Shown here in pieces: positions 8,931-17,230 of a DNA stretch of 64,000 bases. The stretch is taken from assembly GCA_031549905.1 (NCBI GenBank), contig JAVBPC010000016.1, positions 24,089 to 88,088 on the forward strand. Direction: 5' to 3'. The notes under the pieces were generated by a model. The model searched no databases, was not told the origin of the DNA, and saw only the letters and a list, made by a program, of their open reading frames with translations. The stretch's first letter is position 1. The number at the start of each line of letters is the position of its first letter. This DNA is from Avichristensenella sp031549905. Lineage in GTDB: Bacteria; Bacillota; Clostridia; Christensenellales; Aristaeellaceae. Position numbers and translations under genes: made by a program.

Positions 8931-8955
8931 GCCGCCCCAAAGGGGCGGTGTTGTA
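8931..8955 (+). terminator. Weak terminator-like hairpin after the DUF3899-like gene
   Basis: Stem CCGCCCC/GGGGCGG with an AAA loop, followed by the short T-containing stretch TGTTGT rather than a real T-run. It may only slow transcription into the next operon. Confidence 0.5.
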
Positions 8956-9061
8956 GATCGTTCCGTGCCTTATCTACCGTTGCGTGCGGAAGACGCGCAA
9001 TCCCTATGGCTTCATTTGTTTGAGTATATTGAAGCGAGAGAAAAAAGGAGTTGACAGCAAA

Positions 9062-10810
9062 ATGAGGAAAAAAGGCCTGGTAGCACTCACCCTGGTGGCA
9101 CTGCTGGTTCTGTCAATCATGGCGCCCGTGATGGCAACCGCAGAGGCGGAGAAGATCTATCGTACCTACCTCACCAGCGAAGCCCCCATCCTCAACGGCC
9201 ACAATTCTGTGGAAGTTCCTGTTCAGACCCCGCATAACTATTGCTCCACCCCGCTTTTCATGGCGGTACCCACGGCGGATGGCAAGAGCTATGAGTACAT
9301 CGGTGCAATAGCTTCCGAACTGCCTATCCAGATTGACGACAACAACTGGCAGATCAAAATCCGCCCGGAAGCGTGCTGGGCCAATGGCGATCCCATTAAC
9401 GCCGATACGTTCATGTATTCCTACAAAATGCTGCTTGATCCGCTGCTGGCCAACAAGATGGCCGATTTCCTTGCCGATTACAATGTTACCATTGTGAATG
9501 CGAAGGAATATGCCCTGCAGGGCACCGCTGGCACCGTGGCATGGGAAGACGTCGGCATCAAGAAGATCGACGACTATACCATCCAGATCACCACGGTTGA
9601 TGTCAACACCCAGAAGGATGTTTGCAGCCAATTCATCGACCGTTCGACCTATCCGGTCTATGAACCGCTGTACGAAGCCGGCATGAACGCGGACCGCACG
9701 GCAACCACCTACGGCACAACGCTTGATATGTGGATGGGCTGCGGCCCGTACTTCTTCGATACATGGACGTATGATTCCATCCATGTCTACAAGAAGAACC
9801 CGGATCACTGGCTGGCCGACCTGTTCAACTATGACACCGTTGAAGTCCGCATCATTCCTGAAATGAATGCCCGCGTTGAACTTTGGGAGCAGGGCAAGCT
9901 TGACAACCTGGTTCCCAACACCAACACCATCGAGACCTATATCGATGACCCGCGTCTGGTTGCGTACCCGAGCCTTACCGTGTTCCATATCGATGTGAAC
10001 TGCAAGAACCCCGGCAACCCCATCAGCGGCACGGTCGAATACCGCAAGGCCATGTACCACGCCCTGAACCGTGAAGTTATCGCCAGGGATATCTTTGGTT
10101 ACATGGTACCCACCGGCACCTACATCAGCGGCCAGGCTGGCGTGCTCAGCCCCGATGCGCTGACCTTCCGTGAGTCCGAGCAGGGCAAGGCTGTCACCGC
10201 GCTGGTAGATTCCTGGGGCCCCTCCGGCTACAGCCCGGAACTGGCCCGCGAATACCTGGCGAAGGCTTATGAAGTCGCCGGCATCCCCGCGGACACCGTT
10301 ATCACCGTGAAGATGGCGATTGACGAGAGCGATTCCACCTGGAAGGCGACCGCCGAGTACCTGATGGAAGAATTCCCCGTGATCTTTGAAGGCAAGGTTA
10401 AGCTGGAGATCGTCGCGTACGCCGGCATCAGCGCCACCGCATTCAAACAGACCGGCGATGACAAGTGGGATTTCAGCCCCAACGACTGGACCCGCGGCGC
10501 GGCCCGTACCTACCCCTACACCAGCTTCTACTACTATCTGACCAGCTACGGCAGCTCGCCCAACAACTATTTCTCCCCCGAGTTTGAGGCGCAGTACGCC
10601 ATCTGCGACGCGCCCGAGCTCAAACTGGACTACAACAAGATGCTGGATGAGACCAAGACGCTGGAAGAAATCTATCTGGAGAAAGTCATCCACATTCCGG
10701 TTGTGCAGAACGTGAACTATGAGCTGTTCTCTGACCGGCTGCAACTCCCCGTCAACACATACATCCCCGGCTTTGGTTGGGGCTACATGTTCGGCGATAT
10801 CGCGGAATAG
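9062..10810 (+). CDS. ABC transporter substrate-binding protein, family 5 (oligopeptide/dipeptide type)
   Basis: 582 residues. Signal peptide 1-27 (LVALTLVALLVLSIMAPVMA) with no Cys, so it is not a typical lipoprotein. The family-5 fold is supported by the signature stretch W..KIRPEA.WANGDPI.AD.F.YS at about residues 95-120 and length near 580. It captures peptides or other small solutes outside the cell for the permease-ATPase genes that follow. ATG 9062 is chosen over the upstream in-frame start at 8984 because AAGGAG lies 11-12 bases before it and the signal peptide begins there. A 32-base stem-loop separates it from the permease genes. Confidence 0.9.
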   Translation: MRKKGLVALTLVALLVLSIMAPVMATAEAEKIYRTYLTSEAPILNGHNSVEVPVQTPHNYCSTPLFMAVPTADGKSYEYIGAIASELPIQIDDNNWQIKIRPEACWANGDPINADTFMYSYKMLLDPLLANKMADFLADYNVTIVNAKEYALQGTAGTVAWEDVGIKKIDDYTIQITTVDVNTQKDVCSQFIDRSTYPVYEPLYEAGMNADRTATTYGTTLDMWMGCGPYFFDTWTYDSIHVYKKNPDHWLADLFNYDTVEVRIIPEMNARVELWEQGKLDNLVPNTNTIETYIDDPRLVAYPSLTVFHIDVNCKNPGNPISGTVEYRKAMYHALNREVIARDIFGYMVPTGTYISGQAGVLSPDALTFRESEQGKAVTALVDSWGPSGYSPELAREYLAKAYEVAGIPADTVITVKMAIDESDSTWKATAEYLMEEFPVIFEGKVKLEIVAYAGISATAFKQTGDDKWDFSPNDWTRGAARTYPYTSFYYYLTSYGSSPNNYFSPEFEAQYAICDAPELKLDYNKMLDETKTLEEIYLEKVIHIPVVQNVNYELFSDRLQLPVNTYIPGFGWGYMFGDIAE

Positions 10811-10853
10811 TCGCTGAAAATGGCTGCCTGACCGCCCTATAAACTTTAGCCTG

Positions 10854-10885
10854 ACGGGTGTGCTGCCGCAAGACGGCACACCCGT
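10854..10885 (+). promoter_or_regulatory. Intercistronic stem-loop between binding protein and permease
   Basis: ACGGGTGTG pairs with CACACCCGT, extended by further C-G and wobble pairs, around a short loop; no T-run follows. Hairpins in this position usually protect the upstream binding-protein mRNA or limit read-through into permease genes. Confidence 0.65.
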
Positions 10886-10956
10886 GCATAGGGACAGAAT
10901 ATCTTATCGGAACATAAACGCCGGGCTTGCGTTTTCCCGAAAAGATGGAGGATGTA

Positions 10957-11907
10957 ATGTTCAAATACATACTGCGGCGGGCGGCTGCTATGCTGTTGAC
11001 CCTGTTTCTGGTGATGACGCTGTCATTCTGGATTATCCGCCTGATGCCCATGACCATATTTGAAAACCCGGAGACGCCCCCTGAAATCCAGAGAATTCTG
11101 GAAGCGAGGATGCATCTGGATAAACCCATGGTCGTACAGTACTTCTATTTTCTCAAGGGCATCGTGACGGAAGGTGACTTTGGAACATCGGTCAAAATCA
11201 GGCCGGGTATGGATGTTTTCAAGATTCTTTCCACAAGAATTCCCCCCACGATGCTGCTGAATGTGTTTTCGCTTTTGATATCCATTCCCATCGGCATTGT
11301 TGTCGGCACCATTGCCGCACTAAAGCGCAACAAGATGACCGATACCGTTATCTCATTTTTGATTGTCATTTTCATATCAGTGCCTTCTTTTGTGTTTGCA
11401 TCGCTGATGCAGTATCTTTTTACGTTTAAATGGCAGATATTTCCAACGCTGTATGATTCAACGGCCACTTCGTTTGCCGTGATGATGCATTCGCTGACGC
11501 TGCCGATCATTGCCCTTGCCCTTGGGCCAATCGCAACGATCGCCAGGTATCTTCGCGGCGAACTGATTGAAACGCTCTCGTCAGAATACCTGCTTCTTGC
11601 CAGAACGAAGGGCTTGACGCGCACGCAGGCAACGGTGCGCCATGCGTTTAGAAACTCCCTGGTGCCCATCGCCAACACGATCATACCGATGATCACGGGC
11701 ATCATGGGCGGTTCGCTTGTTGTTGAAAAGATGTTTGCCATCCCCGGCATGGGCGGCCAGCTGATTGACTCCATACTGGCCGGCGATCACTTTTTAACGG
11801 TGGCATTGCTTATTTTCTATTCGGCTATCTCGCTTATCACGATTCTGATTGTCGATATCTCCTATGGAATTATTGACCCGCGCATAAGGATAGGAGGCAG
11901 AAGATGA
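10957..11907 (+). CDS. ABC transporter permease, DppB/OppB type
   Basis: 316 residues from ATG 10957, with GGAGG five bases upstream; the longer TTG start at 10927 is disfavoured. Six membrane segments are visible, beginning YILRRAAAMLLTLFLVMTLSFWIIR. The EAA-type cytoplasmic loop (ARTKGLTRTQATVRHAFRNS) and the motif GIMGGSLVVEKMFAIPGMG are classic for DppB-like subunits, which form half of the membrane channel for imported peptides. The stop overlaps the next gene by 4 bases (ATGA). Confidence 0.9.
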   Translation: MFKYILRRAAAMLLTLFLVMTLSFWIIRLMPMTIFENPETPPEIQRILEARMHLDKPMVVQYFYFLKGIVTEGDFGTSVKIRPGMDVFKILSTRIPPTMLLNVFSLLISIPIGIVVGTIAALKRNKMTDTVISFLIVIFISVPSFVFASLMQYLFTFKWQIFPTLYDSTATSFAVMMHSLTLPIIALALGPIATIARYLRGELIETLSSEYLLLARTKGLTRTQATVRHAFRNSLVPIANTIIPMITGIMGGSLVVEKMFAIPGMGGQLIDSILAGDHFLTVALLIFYSAISLITILIVDISYGIIDPRIRIGGRR

Positions 11908-13058
11908 TAGTCGATAAGAATACCCATCTTCCGGAGGAAATAAGAGACCTGCCCGATTCCTTATTTGAGTTGGTGCAGGTAGAGGATATAAAGGATGAGG
12001 CATTCAAAACAAAGCCGATAGGCTTTTTCAAGGATGCGCTGATCCGCCTGAGCAAAAGCAAAGTATCCGTCATCTCTTTTTGGATGATTGTGACGGTCGT
12101 GTTGCTTGCGCTGATTGTGCCGAACATAACGGGCTATGTTTACACCGCCCAGAACGTTTCGCAGAAAAACCTGCCGCCTAAGATTCCGCTGCTTGAGGAT
12201 ATCGGTGTTGCCGATGGCAGCCGCCTGCTCACCAACCGCAAGAAGAGCAGCCTTGAGGATACGAACCGTTTCCCCGAAGGCTCGGTCATCAGAATCGTCA
12301 GGGAATACGAGGCCAGCGGCGTTCCCGTTGTGGATGTATTGGTTGATTATTATGCCTACGTCGGTGTTCCTGACGGCGAGTATCATTGGTTCGGCACGGA
12401 TTACCTTGGCCGCGACCTTTGCACGCGCCTGTTCAGAGGCGCGCGCATATCGCTGCTGATCGCGGTTTTTGCGGTTATCACAAACCTGCTGATCGGGGTT
12501 ATTTATGGGTCGGTGGCGGGGTATTACGGCGGCAAGGTTGACATGTACCTTACGCATTTTGCGGAGATTCTGGATGGCCTTCCGTATATCGTGGTGACCA
12601 TTTTGTTTATGCTGCTGTTTGGGTCGGGGATGCTGTCGATCATTCTGGCGCTGACGGTAACTGGATGGATCGGCACCGCCCGGCTCATCCGCGCGCAGTT
12701 TTACCGCTTCAAGGGCCGCGAATATGTCCTGGCCGCGCGCACGTTGGGCGTGCCGGATATCAAGCTGATCTTCAGGCACATTCTGCCCAACTCCATCGGC
12801 CCGCTGATCACCAGGGCCATGATCGCGATACCCGGCGCCATCTTCTCGGAATCCTTCCTGGCCTATATCGGGCTTGGCATCAAGCCGCCAAACCCTTCTA
12901 TCGGCGTGCTGCTTTCGGATGGGCAGAAGGTGCTGCTGCAGTACCCATATCAGACGCTTTTCCCGGCGATCCTGATTTCGGTGCTGATGATCGCTTTCAA
13001 CCTGTTTGCCAACGGCCTCAGGGATGCCCTTGATCCTACGCGGCGGGGGGAGGATTAA
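11904..13058 (+). CDS. ABC transporter permease, DppC/OppC type
   Basis: 384 residues. The first membrane helix (about 48-70) is followed by a long extracytoplasmic insert (about 70-165), then HWFGTDYLGRDL, a diagnostic DppC motif, and five further helices. The EAA loop contains ARTLGVPDIKLIFRHILPNS, and the C-terminal half has ESFLAYIGLG. It pairs with the upstream DppB-like subunit. It is longer than many DppC proteins because of the insert after helix 1, which is also seen in other Firmicutes OppC proteins. It is separated from the ATPase genes by 3 bases. Confidence 0.9.
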   Translation: MIVDKNTHLPEEIRDLPDSLFELVQVEDIKDEAFKTKPIGFFKDALIRLSKSKVSVISFWMIVTVVLLALIVPNITGYVYTAQNVSQKNLPPKIPLLEDIGVADGSRLLTNRKKSSLEDTNRFPEGSVIRIVREYEASGVPVVDVLVDYYAYVGVPDGEYHWFGTDYLGRDLCTRLFRGARISLLIAVFAVITNLLIGVIYGSVAGYYGGKVDMYLTHFAEILDGLPYIVVTILFMLLFGSGMLSIILALTVTGWIGTARLIRAQFYRFKGREYVLAARTLGVPDIKLIFRHILPNSIGPLITRAMIAIPGAIFSESFLAYIGLGIKPPNPSIGVLLSDGQKVLLQYPYQTLFPAILISVLMIAFNLFANGLRDALDPTRRGED

Positions 13059-13061
13059 GCT

Positions 13062-14117
13062 ATGTCAACAAAAACAAGCGACACCATCTTGCGGATAGAG
13101 AATCTGCACATCTCGTTCAAGGCATACGGCGGCATGGTTCGCGCGGTTCGCGGTGTCAGCTTTGACCTAAAGCGCGGCGAAACCATGGCGATTGTGGGCG
13201 AATCCGGTTCCGGAAAATCAGTCAGCGTGAAGACGATCATGGGCATTCTGCCGCCCAACGCCGTTATTGATTCGGGAAGCATTGAATACGACGGAATGGA
13301 CCTGACAAAGGTTGGCGAGGATGATTTCCACAAGATCCGCGGAAACCGCATCGGCCTGATCTTTCAGGATCCGCTGTCGGCGCTGAACCCGATCAAGAAA
13401 ATAGGCAAGCAGATTACCGAGGTTCTGCATCTGACCAAAAAGATTGGCCGGGAAGAGGCGAAAAAACGGGCCATTGAACTGATGCATGCGGTGGGCATCC
13501 CGAGTCCTGAGCTTCGCTTCAACCAGTACCCTTTCCAATTTTCGGGCGGCATGCGGCAAAGGATTGTGATTGCCATTGCCCTTGCGGGTGATCCGGAGAT
13601 ACTGATCTGCGACGAGCCGACCACCGCGCTGGATGTTACCGTACAGGCAAAAATACTGGAACTGATCAACCAGATCAAGCGGGAGCGGAACCTTTCCGTT
13701 ATTTTCATCACCCATGACCTTGGCGTGGTGGCCAACATGGCGGACCGTGTGAACGTGATGTATGCCGGCAAAATTGTTGAAACGGGAACCAGCGAGGAAA
13801 TCTTCTTCGAGCCCGCGCATCCGTACACCTGGGCGCTGCTGGCTTCCATGCCCGATCTGCAAACGAAGGAAAGGCTGCAGGCCATTCCGGGCGTGCCCCC
13901 CAACATGATCTATCCGCCCAAGGGCGATGCGTTTGCCGTTAGGAACAAGAACGCGATGAAGATTGACTTTGAAATGGAGCCGCCGCTGTTCAAAATTACC
14001 GATACGCACTATGCCGCTACATGGCTCCTGCACCCAAAGGCGCCCAAGATTGAGATGCCTCAAACGCTTCGGGCACGGATTGATCGGATGAAAGGGGATG
14101 TGGCACAAGGTGGCTGA
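13062..14117 (+). CDS. ABC transporter ATP-binding protein, DppD/OppD type
   Basis: 351 residues. Walker A GESGSGKS (residues about 46-53), Q-loop IFQDPLSALNP, signature FSGGMRQR, Walker B ICDEPTTALDV and switch His in FITHDLG are all intact. The C-terminal extension with HPYTWALLASMPD and a P-G-x-P-P segment is the oligopeptide-ATPase C-terminal domain. The Cys residues that often bind an iron-sulfur cluster in DppD proteins are not evident here. It works as a heterodimer with the next gene product on the cytoplasmic side of the DppBC channel. Confidence 0.9.
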   Translation: MSTKTSDTILRIENLHISFKAYGGMVRAVRGVSFDLKRGETMAIVGESGSGKSVSVKTIMGILPPNAVIDSGSIEYDGMDLTKVGEDDFHKIRGNRIGLIFQDPLSALNPIKKIGKQITEVLHLTKKIGREEAKKRAIELMHAVGIPSPELRFNQYPFQFSGGMRQRIVIAIALAGDPEILICDEPTTALDVTVQAKILELINQIKRERNLSVIFITHDLGVVANMADRVNVMYAGKIVETGTSEEIFFEPAHPYTWALLASMPDLQTKERLQAIPGVPPNMIYPPKGDAFAVRNKNAMKIDFEMEPPLFKITDTHYAATWLLHPKAPKIEMPQTLRARIDRMKGDVAQGG

Positions 14118-15060
14118 TTCGACATACCTCCTTGAGATCAAGAACCTTTGCCAGCATTTTACTTCGGGCAGAGGAAGCGGCAAACTGACGGTGAAGGCCG
14201 TTGACGATGTAAGCTTTGGTGTAAAGCCCGCTGAGACATTCGGCCTTGTGGGCGAATCCGGCTGCGGCAAAACCACGACCGGACGCACCATTGTGCGCCT
14301 GTACGACCCTACATCGGGCGAGATGCTGTTTGGCGGCCGCAGCATCGCGGGGGAAATGACCAAGGAGCTGCGCAGGTACCTGACCGATAACATCGCCATG
14401 ATCTTCCAGGACCCGGTCGAATCCCTGAACCCCAGGATGACCATTGAGGAGATCATCGGCGAAGGGCTTAGGGTTCGCGGCATGAAGGATAAACAGGAGA
14501 TACGGCGCCGCGTCAGGGATGTGCTTTCCAAGGTTGGCCTGACCGAAGAGCACGCGACGCGCTACCCCCATGAGTTCTCCGGCGGGCAGCGCCAGCGCGT
14601 GGGCATTGCGCGGGCGATCATCACCGGCCCCAAGATGATCATCGCGGATGAACCCGTCTCGGCGCTGGATGTGTCGATTCAGGCGCAGGTCATCAACCTG
14701 CTGAACGACCTGAAAGAAGAGATGGGCCTGACGGTGCTGTTTATCGCGCACAACCTTTCGGTCGTCAAGTATTTTTCCGACCGGATCGGGGTTATGTATT
14801 ACGGCCATTTGGTGGAGATCGCAAACGGCGACGACTTGTATGAAAAGCCGTTGCATCCCTATACGCGGGCGCTGCTTTCGGCGATACCGGAGCCGAACCC
14901 GGTTACGGAAAGAACCCGCAAGCGGGTTGATTACGACCCCAAGCGGGATCACGACTACGAAAAGGAACAGCCATCCATGGTGGAGGTGGAGCCGGATCAC
15001 TTTGTGTACTGCTCGCCTTCCGAGCTGGAACAGTATCGCAAACAAATTGGCGGATCATAA
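14098..15060 (+). CDS. ABC transporter ATP-binding protein, DppF/OppF type
   Basis: 320 residues. Walker A GESGCGKTTTGR, Q-loop IFQDPVESLNPRMT, signature FSGGQRQRVGIARAI and Walker B IADEPVSALDVS are complete. The C-terminal HPYTRALLSAIPEPNP motif is the usual OppF tail. It overlaps dppD-like by 20 bases. ATG 14098 has AAAGGGG just upstream; GTG 14110 is a possible shorter start. This is the last gene of the five-gene importer operon and is followed by a strong terminator. Confidence 0.9.
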   Translation: MWHKVADSTYLLEIKNLCQHFTSGRGSGKLTVKAVDDVSFGVKPAETFGLVGESGCGKTTTGRTIVRLYDPTSGEMLFGGRSIAGEMTKELRRYLTDNIAMIFQDPVESLNPRMTIEEIIGEGLRVRGMKDKQEIRRRVRDVLSKVGLTEEHATRYPHEFSGGQRQRVGIARAIITGPKMIIADEPVSALDVSIQAQVINLLNDLKEEMGLTVLFIAHNLSVVKYFSDRIGVMYYGHLVEIANGDDLYEKPLHPYTRALLSAIPEPNPVTERTRKRVDYDPKRDHDYEKEQPSMVEVEPDHFVYCSPSELEQYRKQIGGS

Positions 15061-15076
15061 AAAGGAAAGAGAATAG

Positions 15077-15115
15077 GCTCCTGCCGCGGGTTTAAGATTG
15101 CGGCAGGAGCTTTTC
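15077..15115 (+). terminator. Terminator of the Dpp-type operon
   Basis: An 11-bp perfect stem GCTCCTGCCGC/GCGGCAGGAGC with a 12-base loop is followed by TTTTCT. It also protects the convergent AraC gene from read-through. Confidence 0.85.
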
Positions 15116-15158
15116 TATTGCCACTACAGGGTTTGCTGGCGTTATCGCCTGCTGATTC

Positions 15159-15962
15159 TTATAGCAAAAGCGGTGAATTGTCCTGGCGAATCATTTTCGC
15201 GTATTCGCTGGGGGATTGCCCTGTCAGCTGGCGAAAGCTTTTGCTAAAGTGATAAATGCTGGAAAAGCCGACGGAATGGGCAATTTCATCAACGGAGCTG
15301 AAATCGCTTGTCAGCATATCTTTTGCTTTTTCAATGCGCACATTGCGCAGGTAATGGGAAGGCGGTGTGTGGTATACTTCGCTGAAAACGCGCCGGAAGT
15401 ACACCTCGCTGATACCGGCCGCCTCCGCAAGGTCCTGCATGGTCAGCTCCGGGTTGGCGTAATTCGCTTCAAGATAGAAAAGCCCGCCTGAGATCAGGTT
15501 GAACTTGCTTGAAGGAACATAGGAAGCGTTGGTCAGCTCATCCAACTGAGACAGTATGCTGTACAAAGCGGCCATGCAGCGGGGCAGGTAACCGGGTTTT
15601 TTGAATATCCAAAGGTTTTCCATGCGCAGCATGCTGTTGATAAAGAAGGTTGCCTGGTGAATGGGGATCGAAAGAATTGTGGAATCCTCTTCCAGCTTTG
15701 AATCGAATTCCAGGCGAAAGCAGGCCCCATACTCGAGGAAGTTTACCTGATAGCTTGACCCCTTTGGCAGAAAAACGATGTGGTTTGGGTCGGATACATA
15801 GGTAACGCCTTGCGACGAATAGGTGGTATTGCCCGCCAGTTTCAAATACATTGCGTTGAAGGGGCGCTGTGCGCAGCTGCCCGTTGTCAAATTGCGAAAG
15901 TTGACCCGGCCCACAGCGCACAGCTGGGTCACGATGATGTTGGAAAAATCCGGTTTGCTCAT
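15159..15962 (-). CDS. AraC-family transcriptional regulator
   Basis: 267 residues. The N-terminal half is a cupin-like ligand domain. The C-terminal half (about 160-260) carries two helix-turn-helix units: LTMQDLAEAAGISEVYFRRVF and then the diagnostic VDEIAHSVGFSSIYHFSKSF followed by TGQSPSEY. GAGG lies about 7 bases before the ATG. It is divergent from the oxidoreductase-transporter operon starting at 16209, with a 246-base shared control region, so it is the likely activator of that operon in response to its sugar-like substrate (inference from position). Confidence 0.9.
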   Translation of the reverse strand: MSKPDFSNIIVTQLCAVGRVNFRNLTTGSCAQRPFNAMYLKLAGNTTYSSQGVTYVSDPNHIVFLPKGSSYQVNFLEYGACFRLEFDSKLEEDSTILSIPIHQATFFINSMLRMENLWIFKKPGYLPRCMAALYSILSQLDELTNASYVPSSKFNLISGGLFYLEANYANPELTMQDLAEAAGISEVYFRRVFSEVYHTPPSHYLRNVRIEKAKDMLTSDFSSVDEIAHSVGFSSIYHFSKSFRQLTGQSPSEYAKMIRQDNSPLLL

Positions 15963-15982
15963 GCTATCGCCTCATTGCCATT

Positions 15983-16040
15983 GGCATTTATGGATCAACA
16001 ATAGTATCGAAAAAGATAAATTGATCGAAATGGGCATTTA
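15983..16040. promoter_or_regulatory. Candidate AraC operator: direct repeats in the divergent region
   Basis: GGCATTTA occurs at 15983-15990 and again at 16033-16040, fifty bases apart (about five helical turns). TCGAAA is repeated at 16007-16012 and 16025-16030. The second GGCATTTA overlaps the -35 box at 16037-16042, the position expected for an AraC-type activator site. The assignment is inference. Confidence 0.4.
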
Positions 16041-16065
16041 CACCTTCCGTGGAATAGCATATAAT
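16037..16065 (+). promoter_or_regulatory. Sigma-A-type promoter for the 16209-23517 operon
   Basis: TTTACA (16037-16042), a 17-base spacer and a perfect TATAAT (16060-16065) predict transcription from about 16072, giving a leader of about 137 bases. Confidence 0.7.
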
Positions 16066-16208
16066 AAAGCCCATAAAACTGCAAGGGAAAAACGCAAGGT
16101 GCATATATTAGGTAGCTGATGGCGAGGAACTAATATCGCCCTCCCGTCTATGGTTGTACTCGTTTTGCTAAAAAATTCGAATCGGCATCGCATACGGAGG
16201 AAAGCGCA

Positions 16209-17213
16209 ATGGAAGGATGGCGCATTGTTTTTGTGCGGCCCGGCGTCGCTCAGCTGCAAGCGGAGGTAGTTGCAGTCCCCGGTGCGGATCAGGTGTTGGT
16301 GCGAAACCTGTATTCGGCCCTCAGCGCCGGCACGGAACGTGATTTCCTGCTGGATGAAACAAACACTGGCGGTCCTTTTCCACGGTACATGGGCTATTCG
16401 GCTGTTGCGGAGGTTGTTTCCTGTGGAGACGGCGCATTCCGGTTCGCGCCTGGGCAGCATGTGCTTGTTTATCACGGAGGTCATCGTTCTTATAGCATAG
16501 TGGAAGAAAGCGCCCTATCGCCGGTGGCGCCGGGGATCGATCTGCTTGAAGCCAGCATGATCATCATTGCCAGCATGGGCCTGCAAGGTGTGCGGAAGAC
16601 ACGGCTTGAGCTTGGCGAGGCGGGGCTTGTGATCGGCCAGGGGTTGTTGGGGCTTTTCGCGACGCAAACCATGCGCGCCGCCGGCGCTTGCCCGGTCATT
16701 GCGCTGGATTTGGACCCGCATCGCTTGGAGCTTGCCAAGGCGCTTGGTGCGCACGCGGCCTTTTCTCCCACCGATCCCGATCTTTTGAGACGCATTCAGG
16801 AAGCGACCCGCGGACGCGGCATGGATGCTATTGTGGAAGTGACGGGCAGGGAAGAGGCGCTTGAACTTGCGCTGAACCTGGCCGCGCGGGAGGCGAGGAT
16901 CGCCCTGACAGGCTGCACGCGCGCGCATCATCGCCCCATTGATTTTTACCGGCTTGTGCACAAACCTGGCGTGTCCGTCATCGGCGCGCACAATGCCGTC
17001 CGGCCGGCGGCGGATTCCCGGCCCGGCTATTGGACGCGTGAGGATGACTACCGTACCCTGATGGCGCTGATGCTGGATGGCCGCGTCAAGGTAAAGCCGC
17101 TGATTTCCAAGGTGGTATCTCCCGCGGACTGCCCGCAAATTTACCGCGAACTGGCCGCGGGAAAGGGATTCCCGCTTGGCGTCGTGTTTGACTGGGGCCA
17201 GATAAACATCTAG
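16209..17213 (+). CDS. MDR-family alcohol dehydrogenase-like oxidoreductase lacking usual zinc ligands
   Basis: 334 residues. The medium-chain dehydrogenase fold is clear: GroES-like N-terminal domain, then a Rossmann segment GLVIGQGLLGLFATQTMRAAG (about 137-157) followed by ALDLDPHRLELAKALGA. The usual Cys-Gly-Thr-Asp catalytic-zinc block is replaced by SAGTERDFL, and the GHE motif by MGYS. No structural-zinc Cys cluster is visible. It probably oxidises or reduces a sugar-like alcohol with NAD(P), perhaps without zinc. It is the first gene of an operon with three more oxidoreductases and an ABC importer. Confidence 0.8.
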   Translation: MEGWRIVFVRPGVAQLQAEVVAVPGADQVLVRNLYSALSAGTERDFLLDETNTGGPFPRYMGYSAVAEVVSCGDGAFRFAPGQHVLVYHGGHRSYSIVEESALSPVAPGIDLLEASMIIIASMGLQGVRKTRLELGEAGLVIGQGLLGLFATQTMRAAGACPVIALDLDPHRLELAKALGAHAAFSPTDPDLLRRIQEATRGRGMDAIVEVTGREEALELALNLAAREARIALTGCTRAHHRPIDFYRLVHKPGVSVIGAHNAVRPAADSRPGYWTREDDYRTLMALMLDGRVKVKPLISKVVSPADCPQIYRELAAGKGFPLGVVFDWGQINI

Positions 17214-17230
17214 CATAAGGAGCAAATTCC

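Noticed and set aside
9113..10879. 588-codon antisense ORF over the binding-protein gene
   Set aside because: It is a shadow of a clearly coding gene on the other strand; high GC makes long antisense frames common. The same holds for the long - frames at 28243-29940 and 47040-48554.
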